Source: Bigelowiella natans CCMP2755 (Eukaryota; Cercozoa; Chlorarachniophyceae). From it: a stretch of DNA of 49,850 nucleotides. Made by a program: the position numbers and the translations under genes. A model generated the notes under the pieces. The model did no database searches. It saw only the letters and a list, made by a program, of their open reading frames with translations, and was not told the DNA's origin. Where the stretch lies: NCBI GenBank assembly GCA_000320545.1, contig ADNK01000980.1, forward strand, positions 1-49,850, written 5' to 3'. The first letter of the stretch is position 1. Each line of letters opens with the position of its first letter. Below are positions 35,572 through 46,842 of the stretch, one piece after another.

Positions 35572-35966
35572 ATGGTACTCGCGCTCACAAATTATTTGTA
35601 TTTTTACCACAGCATTTCCTGTCCTTCTTCAAAACTCTCATCGGGAAGACAATTATCGTTGAGTTGAAGAATGACTTAGCTTTGAAAGGAATTCTTCACT
35701 CTGTAGACCAATATTTGAATATAAAGTTGAACGATATGACGGTGGTAGACTCGGAGAAATATCCACATTTGGTACTAACCAGAGTTAAAAATCCTACCAG
35801 AATTCTTTCTGATTTATGTTTGCTTCTCTTCCAGAACGCCGTGAAGAATTGCTTTATTAGAGGCTCAGTTGTAAGATACATACAACTCCCTGCGAAGGAT
35901 GTCGACACCCAGTTGCTCCAGGACTCTACTAGAAGGGCTGCACAGTCTGATGAAGGCAAACGGTAG
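35572..35966 (+). CDS. LSM2: U6 snRNA-associated Sm-like protein LSm2
   Basis: Subunit of the LSm2-8 ring on U6 snRNA and the LSm1-7 ring in mRNA decay. Exons: 35572-35574 (the ATG alone), 35613-35771 and 35835-35966; 97 residues, the usual family length. After splicing the N-terminus reads MHFLSFFKTLIGKTI, matching the family, which supports the one-codon first exon. Sm1 motif: VELKNDLALKGILHSVDQYL followed by NIKLNDM. Sm2 motif: NCFIRGSVVRYIQLPA. The tail VDTQLLQDSTRRAA is also typical of LSm2. Introns are short (38 and 63 nt). The promoter must lie in 35111-35571; nothing specific was recognised there. Confidence 0.96.
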
Positions 35967-36339
35967 TCAACGGTTGTCTACAGTGGATCAGCTTTCATTC
36001 GATCCGTCATAAGCATGTCTGGTCCCATAATCTATTTTCCTACACTTTGCTGTTAATGATACGCGAAACTGGTAGCAATAGGATAAACGCTTAGAGCGAC
36101 TTCTACAACACATTTCGCTCGGACATAGATGAGGCGTAACATTCTTGAACACCAACTGTGTAGGAATTTGATGACATCCAAAAAGTTGATGACAATCATA
36201 GATTTATTACACATTGTTGCCGGCGAATCTAGGCCTGCATTATCGGTGCTTTATCTAAAAGCAAAGACAGGCGCTCATGAATGCCATGTTTATTTGGGTA
36301 GAGACAGAGATGGATCCCACAACCATCTGAATCACCAAA

Positions 36340-37680
36340 GACACAGCATGAGCTACATGTAAATGTAATGATGATGTGTGCATACACATAGCTACATGTA
36401 GTAGATAGCGGTGACGTATGTTGTCTGCGACAGTCATGCTTACATGTGTTAGTGTGCTAATTGTGTCAGTACAATGTGTTGTAGCTGCGCCTGCAATACA
36501 AATACCAATTTTTGCTACATGCACGCATCGCTACATTGCATTAGGATTACCACATCGCATTGAAAAGATTTAATCACTTCAGTATATATCAGCATTGGCT
36601 CCGTCTCACGCACAGCACGCTCCGGTCATGTCCAGATGCAATGCTGCTAGCATGTTGCATCGAATCATGGATGCAATGTGCAAATGGTGATGAGTTCTAT
36701 AGCAAGGTTCCAGAGTTGGCATGGCAGCCCCCGATCATCGCAATCCACAATCATCATGGCTAGCATTGCGCGCATGAGGCACATCAACTAGAGCATGCTC
36801 TCTAGTTCTGCTAGTTTAGTGCCATGTTTGCGAGATTTCTGATGCAACAAATGATTCATGCAAATCTAGAAATCTAGATCTTTTCAATGATCCAATGATG
36901 GTCATCGATCCTGACCTGCGTCCCATGTCAAGACGAAGTTGTTGTCGTAGCTGCGATGCTGACAGAGTGTGGACTGTGCAAGTCGTTTGCGACGTGCATG
37001 AGCATGAGAGACCATGATAAAATGCAAGTGCAGTGCACGTAACGTTGCGATGCAAGCGCACGCTGCAAGCATGCAAGGTCAAAGCGCTTGTGCACTTGCG
37101 CACAAGCGTGCAGCAAGGCCACACGCAACAATGAAAGCCCACACGTGCAACGTGCAACCCCATTTGAAGGTGAAGGGAATTGGCATGCATGGTCAGTTGT
37201 TTCAATGACCATTCGAAAAACGTTTCAAATGCAAACTTTGCCTGCTGTTTGCAAACATTTTTCTTGTTCGAACATTGTTTGAACGAATTGCAATCGAACA
37301 TACACTCTAGTTTTGCGACATGTGGGCATTGTTTGTTCAAATCGAATCGAACACTTGTTCAGACAAAACAAACATGTTTCCAATAAAAAAAAATTGTTTG
37401 CATGTGCCCGCCGCCTCTAGTCACACATGCTAGCATGGTGCATGCATCATGTTGCGATGCATGTCCATCATTGCTCTACTGTCATTGTCACAAAAATGTG
37501 ACCGATGCTCTATCGCAAGCTGCAGCTTCCCCTTTTCAATGTAAATGTACGTACGTGCACGTTGCATGCGAGACTCACAATTTGCTCCACATGATGCATC
37601 TAGACATGTGATCTGCTTGTGCTGCCAACGCTGCACATGGCATGTTCGCTGCATCCAAAATGTGTTGCTTTCATTGTTTT
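36340..37680. repeat. CTAG/ATGC island 5 (between convergent LSm2 and RIB72 3' ends)
   Basis: Non-coding block. This one is richer in GCATGC, TGCAAG and GTGCA words than in CTAG runs. It has one exact CATGCTAGCATG at 37426-37437. A subregion at about 37215-37385 is dense in GTTTG/CAAAC and GTTCGAAC-type words, similar to 42225-42490 in island 6. ORFs reach 174 codons but are compositionally repetitive and lack signatures. Confidence 0.75.
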
Positions 37681-37783
37681 GAAAGCAATTTAGTCGAATT
37701 ATTAGTTTCGAAAGGTATTCAACATTGCTAAAAGTAACATAAAGGGGAATTCGAATATCATTATCCAATCTTGCTTCTGAATC

Positions 37784-39891
37784 TCATTCTCCGCGATCAT
37801 CCGAACCGTGAACCAACCTAGCGAACTCAACCAAGTTGATCTCACCATTTCCGTCACTGTCAAACTTTCGGCAAAGAGTAACAACCTCGTGCTCATTGAG
37901 TTGAAATCCGTTTCCAATAAGGAAGTCTCTGAATTCGCCGTAGCTGAGACGGCCGTCTTTATTTTTATCGAGTCTCCTGAAGATCTTACGAATATGAGCG
38001 CTCTGGTTCTCGAACATCTTGGCTAGATCCTTGCAGATTCTATCAATGTCAGCGCATGGAAACAGACCGGAGTCACCCTCCATAAATCGCAAGGTGAATT
38101 CGTCCGCCTGAATAAGCTTGAACTTAAACCTGTTGATAACTAAGCTAGCTCCAAGATAGAATTCGTTGGGCTTGAACCATGTTTTGGTATCGGGGTTCTT
38201 GAGCTTTGAGCGCTGCATAAACTTGCCCCCAATGAAGCCTGAGTTACGCTCATTCTTCTCGTGCACGCTTATTTTATTATCTGCGAGATGAAAGGTAATA
38301 ATGAAACGGCGGTCCATATCCTGAACCGAGGGGTTTTCGAACTTTGCTAGATACCGCAGATCGTTACGAGCGTTGTCGTTGAATTTCTTATAGTCTTTCT
38401 TCGGAACTTTAGGAACAAGGAACAGGAAGGATCCTAGAGAATCTTCTTCAGATCCGAATCCATTGTGAGGAGGAGGTTTAATTACTTTCTTTTTACTTTC
38501 TGTCTCCTCTTCGATAGGGAGATCGGCAGACTGGATAATTCCGAGAGATTTTTTATACCATTCGCTAGTGTATCTGTCGCAAGCACACACCTTGATTTCA
38601 CGATTGTACACGTTGATAACTTCGCCACAAATTATATCTTCTGGCTTATAAAATTCAGCGTCGCTGCCGACCGCACCAATCTTATTGATACTGGGAGAGA
38701 CTTCATGGAAATTTCTGGGCAATTTCTGGCGCTTCAGAAGCGCTGGGTAATGATCGCGACCAGAGTTATTCTCCTTAATCTGCAGAACCTCGACGGTACC
38801 GTCAGAAAGAAAATAATGCAAAACGTAGACCATTGTTTCCCCGTACATAGAGAGGTCGTCCCATCGACAGAAGAAGCGAAGTACTTTCCTGTCATTCTCA
38901 AGAAATTGCCTGGCCCCCTTATTCTTTTTCCTTCCCATCTGTGCATCGAAAAATTCCTTCACCGGATCCTCCTCCTCGCTTCCTTTGTTGACAAACGTTT
39001 TCTTTGGTTTGATTGACTCTTGGAATTTATCCTCAGGGCAGTGTTCTGGAAGACCTTGCTCCTCTCCGTTCTCCCTGTAGAACTTTCTTGTGAAATCGTC
39101 ACAGTCGTAGAGTCGGAACACGCGGCCATAAATTTCGATGTTGGTCCCAACCTTGAGATCCTCTGCCACATAGAAGCCAACGCCATCCGGCTTCTGAATG
39201 CGATGACGTTTCACGAAAACCCCCTGGGGCATACCGCTATTGACTTGACGCGGCTCCGCAATGTGCATCGAGTCATCTTCAAGGTAATAGTAGAAGATGC
39301 ACTTGCGCACTCTGTACGTCTCAGACGCGCTTCCTTCTACACTCTCTTTAAAGAACCCGTAGAAACGAAGGACCTAATACATCAGAGGAGAGAGGTGGAG
39401 ATGATTTTTTCGTTGTTAAGTATTAGAAAGAATGATGTCTAGGAAAATGTAAATTGGAAAATCGCGCAATAAAAGTGCAATATCAAGGAATGAATATTTT
39501 AAAAAAATTGGAACGTTGCCAGCAAAACATACACACGAGTTCACGTTAGACAAAAATTACAATCTTTACATACCTTCCTATCGTAAGCAACCCAAGCAGG
39601 GAGCTTTTCAGGTTCTGCGCTTATAGGGTGACGTTCCTTCTTGTCCTTGTCTAGGATCATGTCAGGGGTAACACGTGGAATGTTAATGCCCTGCTTCGGT
39701 TTGGGCACACCAGTGTGCTTCACGAAGCTCATCCCTGAATTCTTATCGAAGAATTGTGTTTTCCCATAGTTATCCTTCTGCGAAAATAGCAATTACTTCT
39801 GTCAGAGATATGTTTTTAAGTAGAGAACAATAATTACCTTCTTCTGAAAGGTGTAGCCGGGAAGGTACGGCAAATTTTTCGTCTTATCCAT
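37784..39891 (-). CDS. RIB72/EFHC1-family axonemal doublet protein (DM10 + EF-hand)
   Basis: Microtubule inner protein of flagellar doublets; animal relatives are EFHC1 and EFHC2. Exons: 39891-39838, 39777-39574 and one large exon 39373-37784; 615 residues, near the family's usual length. The N-terminus has LPYLPGYTFQKK. Three DM10 domains follow: about residues 85-190 (VLRFYGFFKESVEG, then IEIYGRVFRLYDCDDFTRKF), 240-355 (KVLRFFCRWDDLSMYGE) and 415-530 (LRYLAKFENPSVQDMDRRFI, then FKFKLIQADEFTLRFME). Two C-terminal EF-hands have complete loops, DKNKDGRLSYGE and DSDGNGEINLVE, so calcium binding is likely intact. Shows that the organism makes motile flagella at some stage. Unlike its neighbours, over 80% of the coding sequence is one exon. 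Head-to-head with uS15. Confidence 0.95.
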
Positions 39892-40665
39892 TTTAGTTTC
39901 TCCTTAATTGCTTGTGATCGATATTCTAATTGAATTTATCCAGTAAGTTTCGACTAGAGAATAATTTTCGGTTGTTTCAATCATAAGATTAGAATAACCA
40001 ATTGTCTTTCGCGGTGGGTGATTTTACGTTTGGTTTTAAATGTGTTGGGGTATGTGAGGGGGAGGACGTGTTCGTACACCTTATACACAACTTAGGATGT
40101 GTCTAACGTCTGTTCGATTCAGCGATAACGCACTTGCGAAGAATGGGTGAGATCGCAAATTAAGGATAAACGACAACAATCTGTTAATGTCGCTTATATA
40201 ATAATTTGTTATATTATGAGGATATGTAAAATCTGTAAGGGATTCTTATTGGTACATATCCGAAGACAAACGCGTGCAGCCCTTGATTGGAATTACCATT
40301 GCATTTCTCCGTAAAACTTGATTTAAAGTTGATATTAATCGGTATTTGAAGGTAATTTTATGAATAACTAATATTTATTTTGCTCATGATAAGATCTAAT
40401 ACTTCGACAGGAAAGCGTTTCTGTCGATTGAGCGTTTCTTCAAAATGCGACCATCAACTAAATCTCGATACTACCCGTCAATCTCCTGCAATATCTTATC
40501 TAGCTCCAGTCACAGGGATTTTTCGATTTGGCGATATCTGAGAGTCTCTAGAGGATCACATTTTTTTTAAGAATCTGACGAAAAGTTTTTTCTTATCGGA
40601 GAATTCCACCTAAAACGCCGAGACAATCAGGCGCACATTTACAGTAGGACCTCATTTAAACAACC
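39892..40665. promoter_or_regulatory. Shared 5' gap between RIB72 (-) and uS15 (+)
   Basis: About 770 bp between divergent starts, AT-rich, no CTAG repeat and no ORF of note. No core element could be assigned with confidence. Confidence 0.45.
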
Positions 40666-41317
40666 ATGGGTCGTATGCACAGCAAAGGGTAAGCCCTGTT
40701 CTTAAGCACCTTTCACCCCTCCCCCAATTCTGAAGAAATTATTGAGTATGAAATAACGCTATGGATAATTTTTTGTAGGAAGGGGATTTCCCGCAAATCC
40801 CTCCCATACCGCCGCTCACCACCTTCATGGTGCAAGATTGATGCTGAGCAAGTCAAAACTGAGATCATGAAATACGCCAAGAAGGGATACAAGCCTAGTC
40901 AGATTGGTGTTATTTTGAGGGACTCCTTCGGAATTCCGCAAGTTCAGCAAGTTACTGGAAGTAAAATTCTCCGTATTCTTAGGGTTGCAGGTAATTAAAA
41001 TCAGAATACATGCATTAAAATTATTTTAATACACTATTATAGAATAACGTGTTTCTTTACATTAACACATAACTTTGTCAATATGAATATGTTTAGGCGA
41101 GGCTCCAGCTCTACCTGAGGACCTCTATCATCTTGTCAAGAAAGCTGTGACAATTCGCAAACACTTGGAAAAAAACAGAAAAGATAAGGATTCTAAGTTC
41201 CGCTTGATTCTTATTGAGAGCCGTATTCACCGTCTTGCCCGTTACTACAAGATCAAAAAACAGCTTCCTCCCAACTGGAAGTACGAATCAAGCACTGCAT
41301 CCACGCTGCTCGCTTAA
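40666..41317 (+). CDS. RPS13: 40S ribosomal protein uS15 (RPS13)
   Basis: Small-subunit ribosomal protein. Exons: 40666-40688, 40779-40990 and 41097-41317; 151 residues, exactly the family length. Hallmarks: [60 protein letters not shown], then [20 protein letters not shown] and [20 protein letters not shown] at the C-terminus. The first coding exon is only 23 nt. About 380 bp of AT-rich sequence follows the stop before CTAG island 6. Confidence 0.98.
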
Positions 41318-42822
41318 ATTGTGCGAATTATGTTTGGTGCAAGTTCAATGTGTATCAGTGCCAATCTGTTGATTTGAAATATTAAGAATAAGAGATCTTA
41401 AAACAAATGTTTTCATGGAAGCTTCTAGTGGCATCCAACAATTCTATGATTTCCAATGCAACTCATCCACAACACATTTTTTGTTCGTGACAATTTAACA
41501 GTTTCGAAACATATTACACAAAAACAGTGATTATCATATGTATCAAGTATTCATATGATATGTAAAACATTTACATACATATTTGTTATGTATATGTCTG
41601 TATATAAATATATATTTATATGTTATAATGTGCCATATATCTTTACATAAATGTATTTTTGTGTAAAATATTGTCGCTGGTATTTTTTGAAACTCCTGTG
41701 TGCGTCTTTTGAGAGCCGTCATACTAGCTATCTACAGAGCTTGGTTTGGTGGTCTAGCTAGCTAGCTAGCGGTATGACAGCGATCGTAGGCCATGACTGC
41801 GACGATGTTGCTAACAATGATGTCAGTCTACCGCCTTATCAGCTATGCTAGCATGTGGAAAACGGCGCTCATTTATGCATTCCAAGGCATTGCACTAGCG
41901 AACATGTGCGCTTGTAAGCCAATGAGGGCTTGAGGCTTGAGCGAATCGAAACTGCAAATGCAGTCTGCACTGCTAGTGCATTTGAGCCATCATTGTTTGC
42001 ACTTTCTAGCTTTGTTGTCATTGCTGCATGCTTACATGCATGTTCTTGTTGTGCGCTGCCGTTTGCACTTGCGTTGGCCATGCACACTCGCATGCATGCG
42101 CTCATGCATTTGCATGCGTGGCGCAATGTTGTGAAATGAACTCAGCGAAAATGGCGACATTGAACTCATTGACCAATTAGCCATGCTAGCATGCGCCATG
42201 GCAGTTGCATGTCAAAAAGCTCAAATTTTGTGATTTTCTTGAAATGTTTCAATCAAAATCACAAATGTTTCCAAACACATTTCTAGATTTGGTCACATCG
42301 TTTGGTTTGAAACGCACGAACATTTTGAACATTTGGTTTGCAAACATGATGCTGCAATACTTGCAAACCACCATTCGATTCGTTCAAATGCCACTCGAAA
42401 TCTTGACAAGTTGTAGTGGTGTTTGCCATGTGGTTTGAACAAACAATGTTTGTCAAATGCACTTGCAAACATGTTTGAACTCAAGCATTTGTGCCCGCAG
42501 CTCTAGCACTCTAGCACTTGACGCACGTTGTGCCGCGTCGCATCGCCATTTGCTTGCACGTTGCACAATTGACTAGTCAAGCCATTGTTCTACTACATGT
42601 CTAGCATCATTGCTAGCTAGATGCTTGCATGCGTGTTCGTTGCGTACGACACACTTGGACACTAGCCATCTAGACCACACACTAGTGCAGACATGATTGT
42701 TCAATGGCTGTTTTCACACTATCAGCTAAATGGCACGAAACAGCAAGCACGAATGGCCACAGATGGCGGATGCACGTGGACACACGCACACGCACACAGA
42801 CACACGCGCACGAGTTCACAGT

Positions 42823-42823
<1 letters not shown>

Positions 42824-42862
<39 letters not shown>
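42824..42862. repeat. (CA)n microsatellite in island 6
   Basis: CA run preceded by degenerate CACACGC repeats, within CTAG island 6. Confidence 0.9.
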
Positions 42863-42864
<2 letters not shown>

Positions 42865-43393
42865 TTGACACGCACAGGCTGCTAGGTCGCTAGCAGAGCT
42901 GCCACCATGGCTAGCCATAGCACATTGTCCCTTGATCACATCGCACGTGCTAGCTACAGCGTGTACGTAGTGTGAGCACAGCTAGACAGTTCTGCGCTCA
43001 TGCACACTAGCACATACCGTGCACACCATGGCCTGCCACTTCTTTCGTTCTCTCGCACACAATTATCACAAGACTCATGCTAGCATATGAGCATGGCTAG
43101 ATGGCTCAGACTACTAGCAGAGCTAGACAGAGCGTATCGTAGCTAGCCCACATTGCAGCTGTGCTGCTAACTAGCTAGCTAGCTAAGGCAGCTATCTAGG
43201 CATCAAAATTTGTGCATGGACTATGTGCATGGACTACACTATGTGCATGTTTTCACTCATTTCAATGTGATGTTCTCAACAACTGCAAATGCATGACATT
43301 GATGTCAGTCATGCACATGTGTGTAGCACACATGCATGCATGCACATGTCTAGATGTATCTAGCTAGCTTGGTATGCGTGTACATACTCTAGA

Positions 43394-43397
<4 letters not shown>

Positions 43398-43428
<31 letters not shown>
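43398..43428. repeat. (GT)n microsatellite in island 6
   Basis: GT run flanked by TACATGTG/TACATGTG words at the right end of island 6. Confidence 0.9.
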
Positions 43429-43431
<3 letters not shown>

Positions 43432-43539
43432 CATGTGTTTACATGTATATCTATGTACGTAGCGCATGATTTATCGAAGCAATAACATGTCATTCATAAA
43501 CCTTGTAGAATCCATGAAAGTACTATGAGTCTTACAACA

Positions 43540-45531
43540 TTATTGGGTCATCACAGTCAAAGCCCCCTTCCACATTTCAATCAGGTGCTGCAGAGAATGA
43601 TATGCTCCATTCGTATCTGCTCCGTTTATCTTTACCTTCCCATCATCTCCTTCGACAAATCCTAGAGAATTGAATAATTTTTGTGCCTCCGGCAATACAG
43701 CAGCGCGGCTCTTAAATAATCGTTTAACATCAATTTCCCGATTCCTAGCTTCATTTGCGCTGGCAACGCGAGTGAGACAGACTCGTACTTTGTCAATGAC
43801 GTAGGTGGAATCTGACTTGCCTCGTTTGTTTAACAGCTCTGCGACAGCATGCGCAACTCCAGTTAGCGGTTTTCGCTTCTGAATCTGCTTGTCGAGATCC
43901 TTTAATGCATCCCAAATGAGAGCAACATCAGGCTTGTTCATCCTAATGAATCTGCGCCCTTCTGTACTTTCGAATCCAAGATACTTTAACATAGAAACAA
44001 TTTGTGGAAACGGAGCAAATCTAAAGCTGTATATGGACCCTTGTTCCGTTGTGAGGCTTCGCAATGGCACTGAACTAGGTAATTCTGCTATGCTTGTGAG
44101 GATACGCTTTAACTCGAGGCAGCAGTAGAGAATTGATTCTTTGCTTGCACCCTGTGTCTCCGCTTTCTGCAGAAACATTGGAACCCTAGTTGCGCTGCGA
44201 TCAAGTGCCCTATAAAGAAATAATCCAAAGCATTGAGCAGCATAAGTGATGGTACATCAGAACGAGGATACATTATCTTGCTACCTCTCGAGCTTCTCGA
44301 GTTTGCTTTTGAAAGAAGCAGTGCTTCCTGTACTCATGATAAGGGTAGATTCATCTTTCTGAGTGAATCCAAACTCTTTCATAATTATCATGGATCCAAG
44401 TGGCCTCACAATTGCTTTCTGGATGCGTTTATTAAGAAGATTAATTTTCCTGTATTTTAATTCGTTGGGCTCTTTCAGTACTTTTTTTACGATTTTCAAA
44501 ATCAATGTGAGGGTTTCAGTCACTCGTTCTGGCGGATAATTCTCCTGAAGATGTTTCAGTGCGGCGTCTAAACCTTTTATCTTTAATTCTTCTTCTTTTC
44601 GTCGTGCTGTACGTTCCATAATTTCCTTGTTCTTTTTGCTGCTTTCCCTCTTTGTTGCATCCCATGATTTTGTATCAAACTTGGCCTTGTCTCCAAGTTC
44701 CTTCTTCCGTTTCATATTAATTGCCAATATCTTCGGATTTTTTTTGGTGTCCATTTTCTTAGAACCAGCTTGCTTGGTTTGTTTGTCGATTTGCTCCTCC
44801 AGTGCCTTATATTTTTCCATGCGAGCCGCTTTTTTCTCAGCGCTGTCACTCGACTCAAGATCTACTCGAGCCTGCATGTTTGGTGATAATCTTGGTTTCG
44901 CCTTAGTGATCTTCGAGGATACAGTGCTATACTTAGCATCTTTTGAAGACGAGGAATGGGATTTATTCCCTTTTTTGGAAGGATCTGGATTCATAGCACA
45001 CCAGAGCGCGGCATCCTGTTTGTTTTTCTGCACCATTGGTTTATCAAATGGCATATTGCATCTAAGTTAACGATCTCGCAAAGTTTTCCAGAGTCGTGTA
45101 TATAAGTTTTTCATAGTGACTACCTTGAGTTTCAACCCACGTTCCGCGTGCGCTCTACTAAATCCCATCCCTATGATGTCCTCTACGTCTTTGGCTGAAG
45201 ATTTTTCTGCATAGGATATGCTCAGCTTGGAAGCAAATTAGAAATAAAAGCCAATTATATGAGGGCTAACCTTTCATGGGATTCGAAAGGCACCAGTTTA
45301 TTGCCCTTTGCAAGTTAACACGCCCGTTTACACGCTGATAACAAGGAAGGAAGAATCAGTGTGTCAGATCTTCGATTATTTGTAACGTCATATGTCATGC
45401 CGGAGTTAAATCACGTGAATGACACTTCCTTATATTTTTTTCTTCATAAGCAATACCGTCTGCTCAATGCCTCGTATGGCATGAGGGCGCTGTATGCCCA
45501 TAGCTACCAACTGCTGAATTGCACCATCCAT
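43540..45531 (-). CDS. UBA-UBA-PUB-PUB-PUB domain protein
   Basis: Probably links ubiquitin to p97/Cdc48: UBA domains bind ubiquitin, and PUB domains bind the p97 C-terminal tail. Exons: 45531-45457, 45334-45271, 45206-45124, 45027-44285 and 44209-43540, all in phase; 544 residues. UBA-like 1 at residues 1-46 (AIQQLVAMGIQRPHAIRGIE, then NLQRAINWCLSNPMK). UBA-like 2 at about 50-74 (VEDIIGMGFSRAHAERGLK). A long Lys/Ser-rich linker is followed by PUB 1 at about 235-310 (LILKIVKKVLKEPNELKYRK, then SMIIMKEFGF), a weaker PUB-like unit at about 345-410 (FPQIVSMLKYLGFE) and PUB-like 3 at about 460-530 (AAVLPEAQKLFNSLGFVEGD). PUB 1 is clear; the other two are inferred from the helical pattern. There is no transglutaminase (PNGase) domain. 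Head-to-head with PetM. Confidence 0.8.
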
Positions 45532-46043
45532 CGTGATTGGAGTTCTCACGAGAAAGGCAGAGATTAGGCAGAGATCCTTATGACTGTCTTTCTAATCTCC
45601 ATCAATCTCGGAGATCACTGCTCTTGTGGCGGTTTGTGTCCTGGGATCCCTTCTAATAACGGGGATATCTTTTTCAGAGCCTTCTCGGGGCGCGCTGAAA
45701 AAAGGACCGCCGGCAGGCCCTTCCAGCATAAATGTCTTTTAAAGACTTGACGGATCGCCTTCTATTTTAGTTTAATTGAACACTTAAATTCGAGACGTTT
45801 ATGTAAATATTCCTACATTTTTTCCTTCGCTGCACCTCACATCACGCACTCCAGCTGGATTGGGTTACGGTGCCACGAGCCATGAGCCTAACAGAAGTTG
45901 AGAAAAAGTTGGTAATTTAGTTGACGACTTGATTTTGGAGATGTCGCAATTATAAAATATGGGCATTTTTCTTCATTTCCGCTCTTTCTTTGCCCGTATC
46001 GATCACTCCTGGCAGAAATCAAACCCCTCTCCCCATAACTAAA
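45532..46043. promoter_or_regulatory. Shared 5' gap between UBA-PUB (-) and PetM (+)
   Basis: About 510 bp between divergent starts. It contains an inverted repeat, TTTTTCAG at 45670-45677 and CTGAAAAA at 45695-45702, around a GC-rich loop. No CTAG repeats and no ORF. Confidence 0.5.
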
Positions 46044-46842
46044 ATGAAAAGCTTTAGCCTCCTTCTCTCTGTCTTCCTTAACATCTGCCTCGTTGTGGTC
46101 CTATGTGCCTTCGCACTCCGCTCCAATGATGCAAACGGTGCCGTTGCTGAGTCTGTTTAGTTATTTTGGCAAGCTGGGTTAGGTTGGGAATGGGGGACAC
46201 GTAGACACGTGGTCTCTTAGAAAGTTTCGTCTGTAAGTTAGAGAGACGGAAATGTAACACTCAACTTTATTTTCATTAATATGTAGTATTCTCTTTTCAC
46301 TGTATTGATTTTCGTTCGAAAAAAAAGCGTAGCTATTTCTAAACTGATTCTCTGACTAAAATTTCAGTGCTCGGCGCACCAGCAACTATGAGGGCTTCCA
46401 GCGGTACAGCGAAACGTTTACGTAAGATTGAACTCATACTAATCAACCAAAATTGTTGCAATTACTTTAGTTGGCATCGGAAGACCTATGCAGAATATTG
46501 CTCGCCCGCAAGTTGGTGTCCGCGCTCAGCCTGGTAAACAGATGAGCTACAAGGATCTTCCTAAGGCTGCTTTCGGTGGACTTGCTGCTGCTAAGGCATT
46601 CGGACTTTCTAGCGTTGCCCATGCTGCTGAGGCTCAGCAGGTAATTACTTTCCAGCCGACCTGATACTTTTTATATAACACGTCACGTAATATTTTAGAT
46701 CGTTGACCTCGCTGGTTACCAAAAGGGAGACGGCATGTACGTTGCTACTATTGCATTCAATGTATTTGCATGCGCTACCGTTGGTGTTATCCTCGGATTC
46801 GCTATGCTCCGCCTCGAACAAATCGTCACCGCTAAGGAATAG
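46044..46842 (+). CDS. petM: Cytochrome b6f complex subunit PetM-like, plastid-targeted
   Basis: Small single-span subunit of the thylakoid cytochrome b6f complex. Exons: 46044-46137, 46368-46421, 46471-46640 and 46699-46842; 153 residues. The last about 35 residues are the mature membrane segment (TIAFNVFACATVGVILGFAM, then LRLEQIVTAKE), matching the PetM pattern VGxxxGFxxLRxE. Residues 1-24 are a strong signal peptide (SLLLSVFLNICLVVVLCAFA). They are followed by a basic, Ala/Ser/Arg-rich transit-like region with no acidic residues over a long stretch (ATMRASSGTAKRLLGIGRPM). A third Ala-rich segment (AAFGGLAAAKAFGLSSVAHA) ends in an AxA-type site before the mature part. The donor at 46138 (not 46155) is required by phase. 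Other single-span thylakoid subunits are possible but fit less well. Confidence 0.78.

Larger units (their letters stand above)
41700..43480. repeat. CTAG island 6 (between convergent uS15 and UBA-PUB 3' ends)
   Basis: Largest island. CTAGCTAG runs (41750-41770, 43165-43185), GCATGC words, and one exact CATGCTAGCATG at 42182-42193 with one-mismatch copies near 41844 and 43076. A GTTTG/CAAAC-rich subregion at about 42225-42490 includes CAAACATGTTTGAAC. CA and GT microsatellites lie at 42824-42862 and 43398-43428. No convincing coding sequence. Confidence 0.85.

Noticed and set aside
36816-37340. Minus-strand ORF of 174 codons in island 5
   Set aside because: Composition follows the island's ATGC/TGCA words (many His, Cys, Met, Ala), and there is no domain, splice context or promoter gap.
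38465-39442. Plus-strand ORFs of 140-183 codons
   Set aside because: Antisense to the large RIB72 exon, which has three DM10 domains and intact EF-hands on the minus strand.
46138-46154. Donor at 46155 for PetM exon 1
   Set aside because: It gives phase 0 and a stop in the next exon; the donor at 46138 gives the phase that keeps all later exons open.
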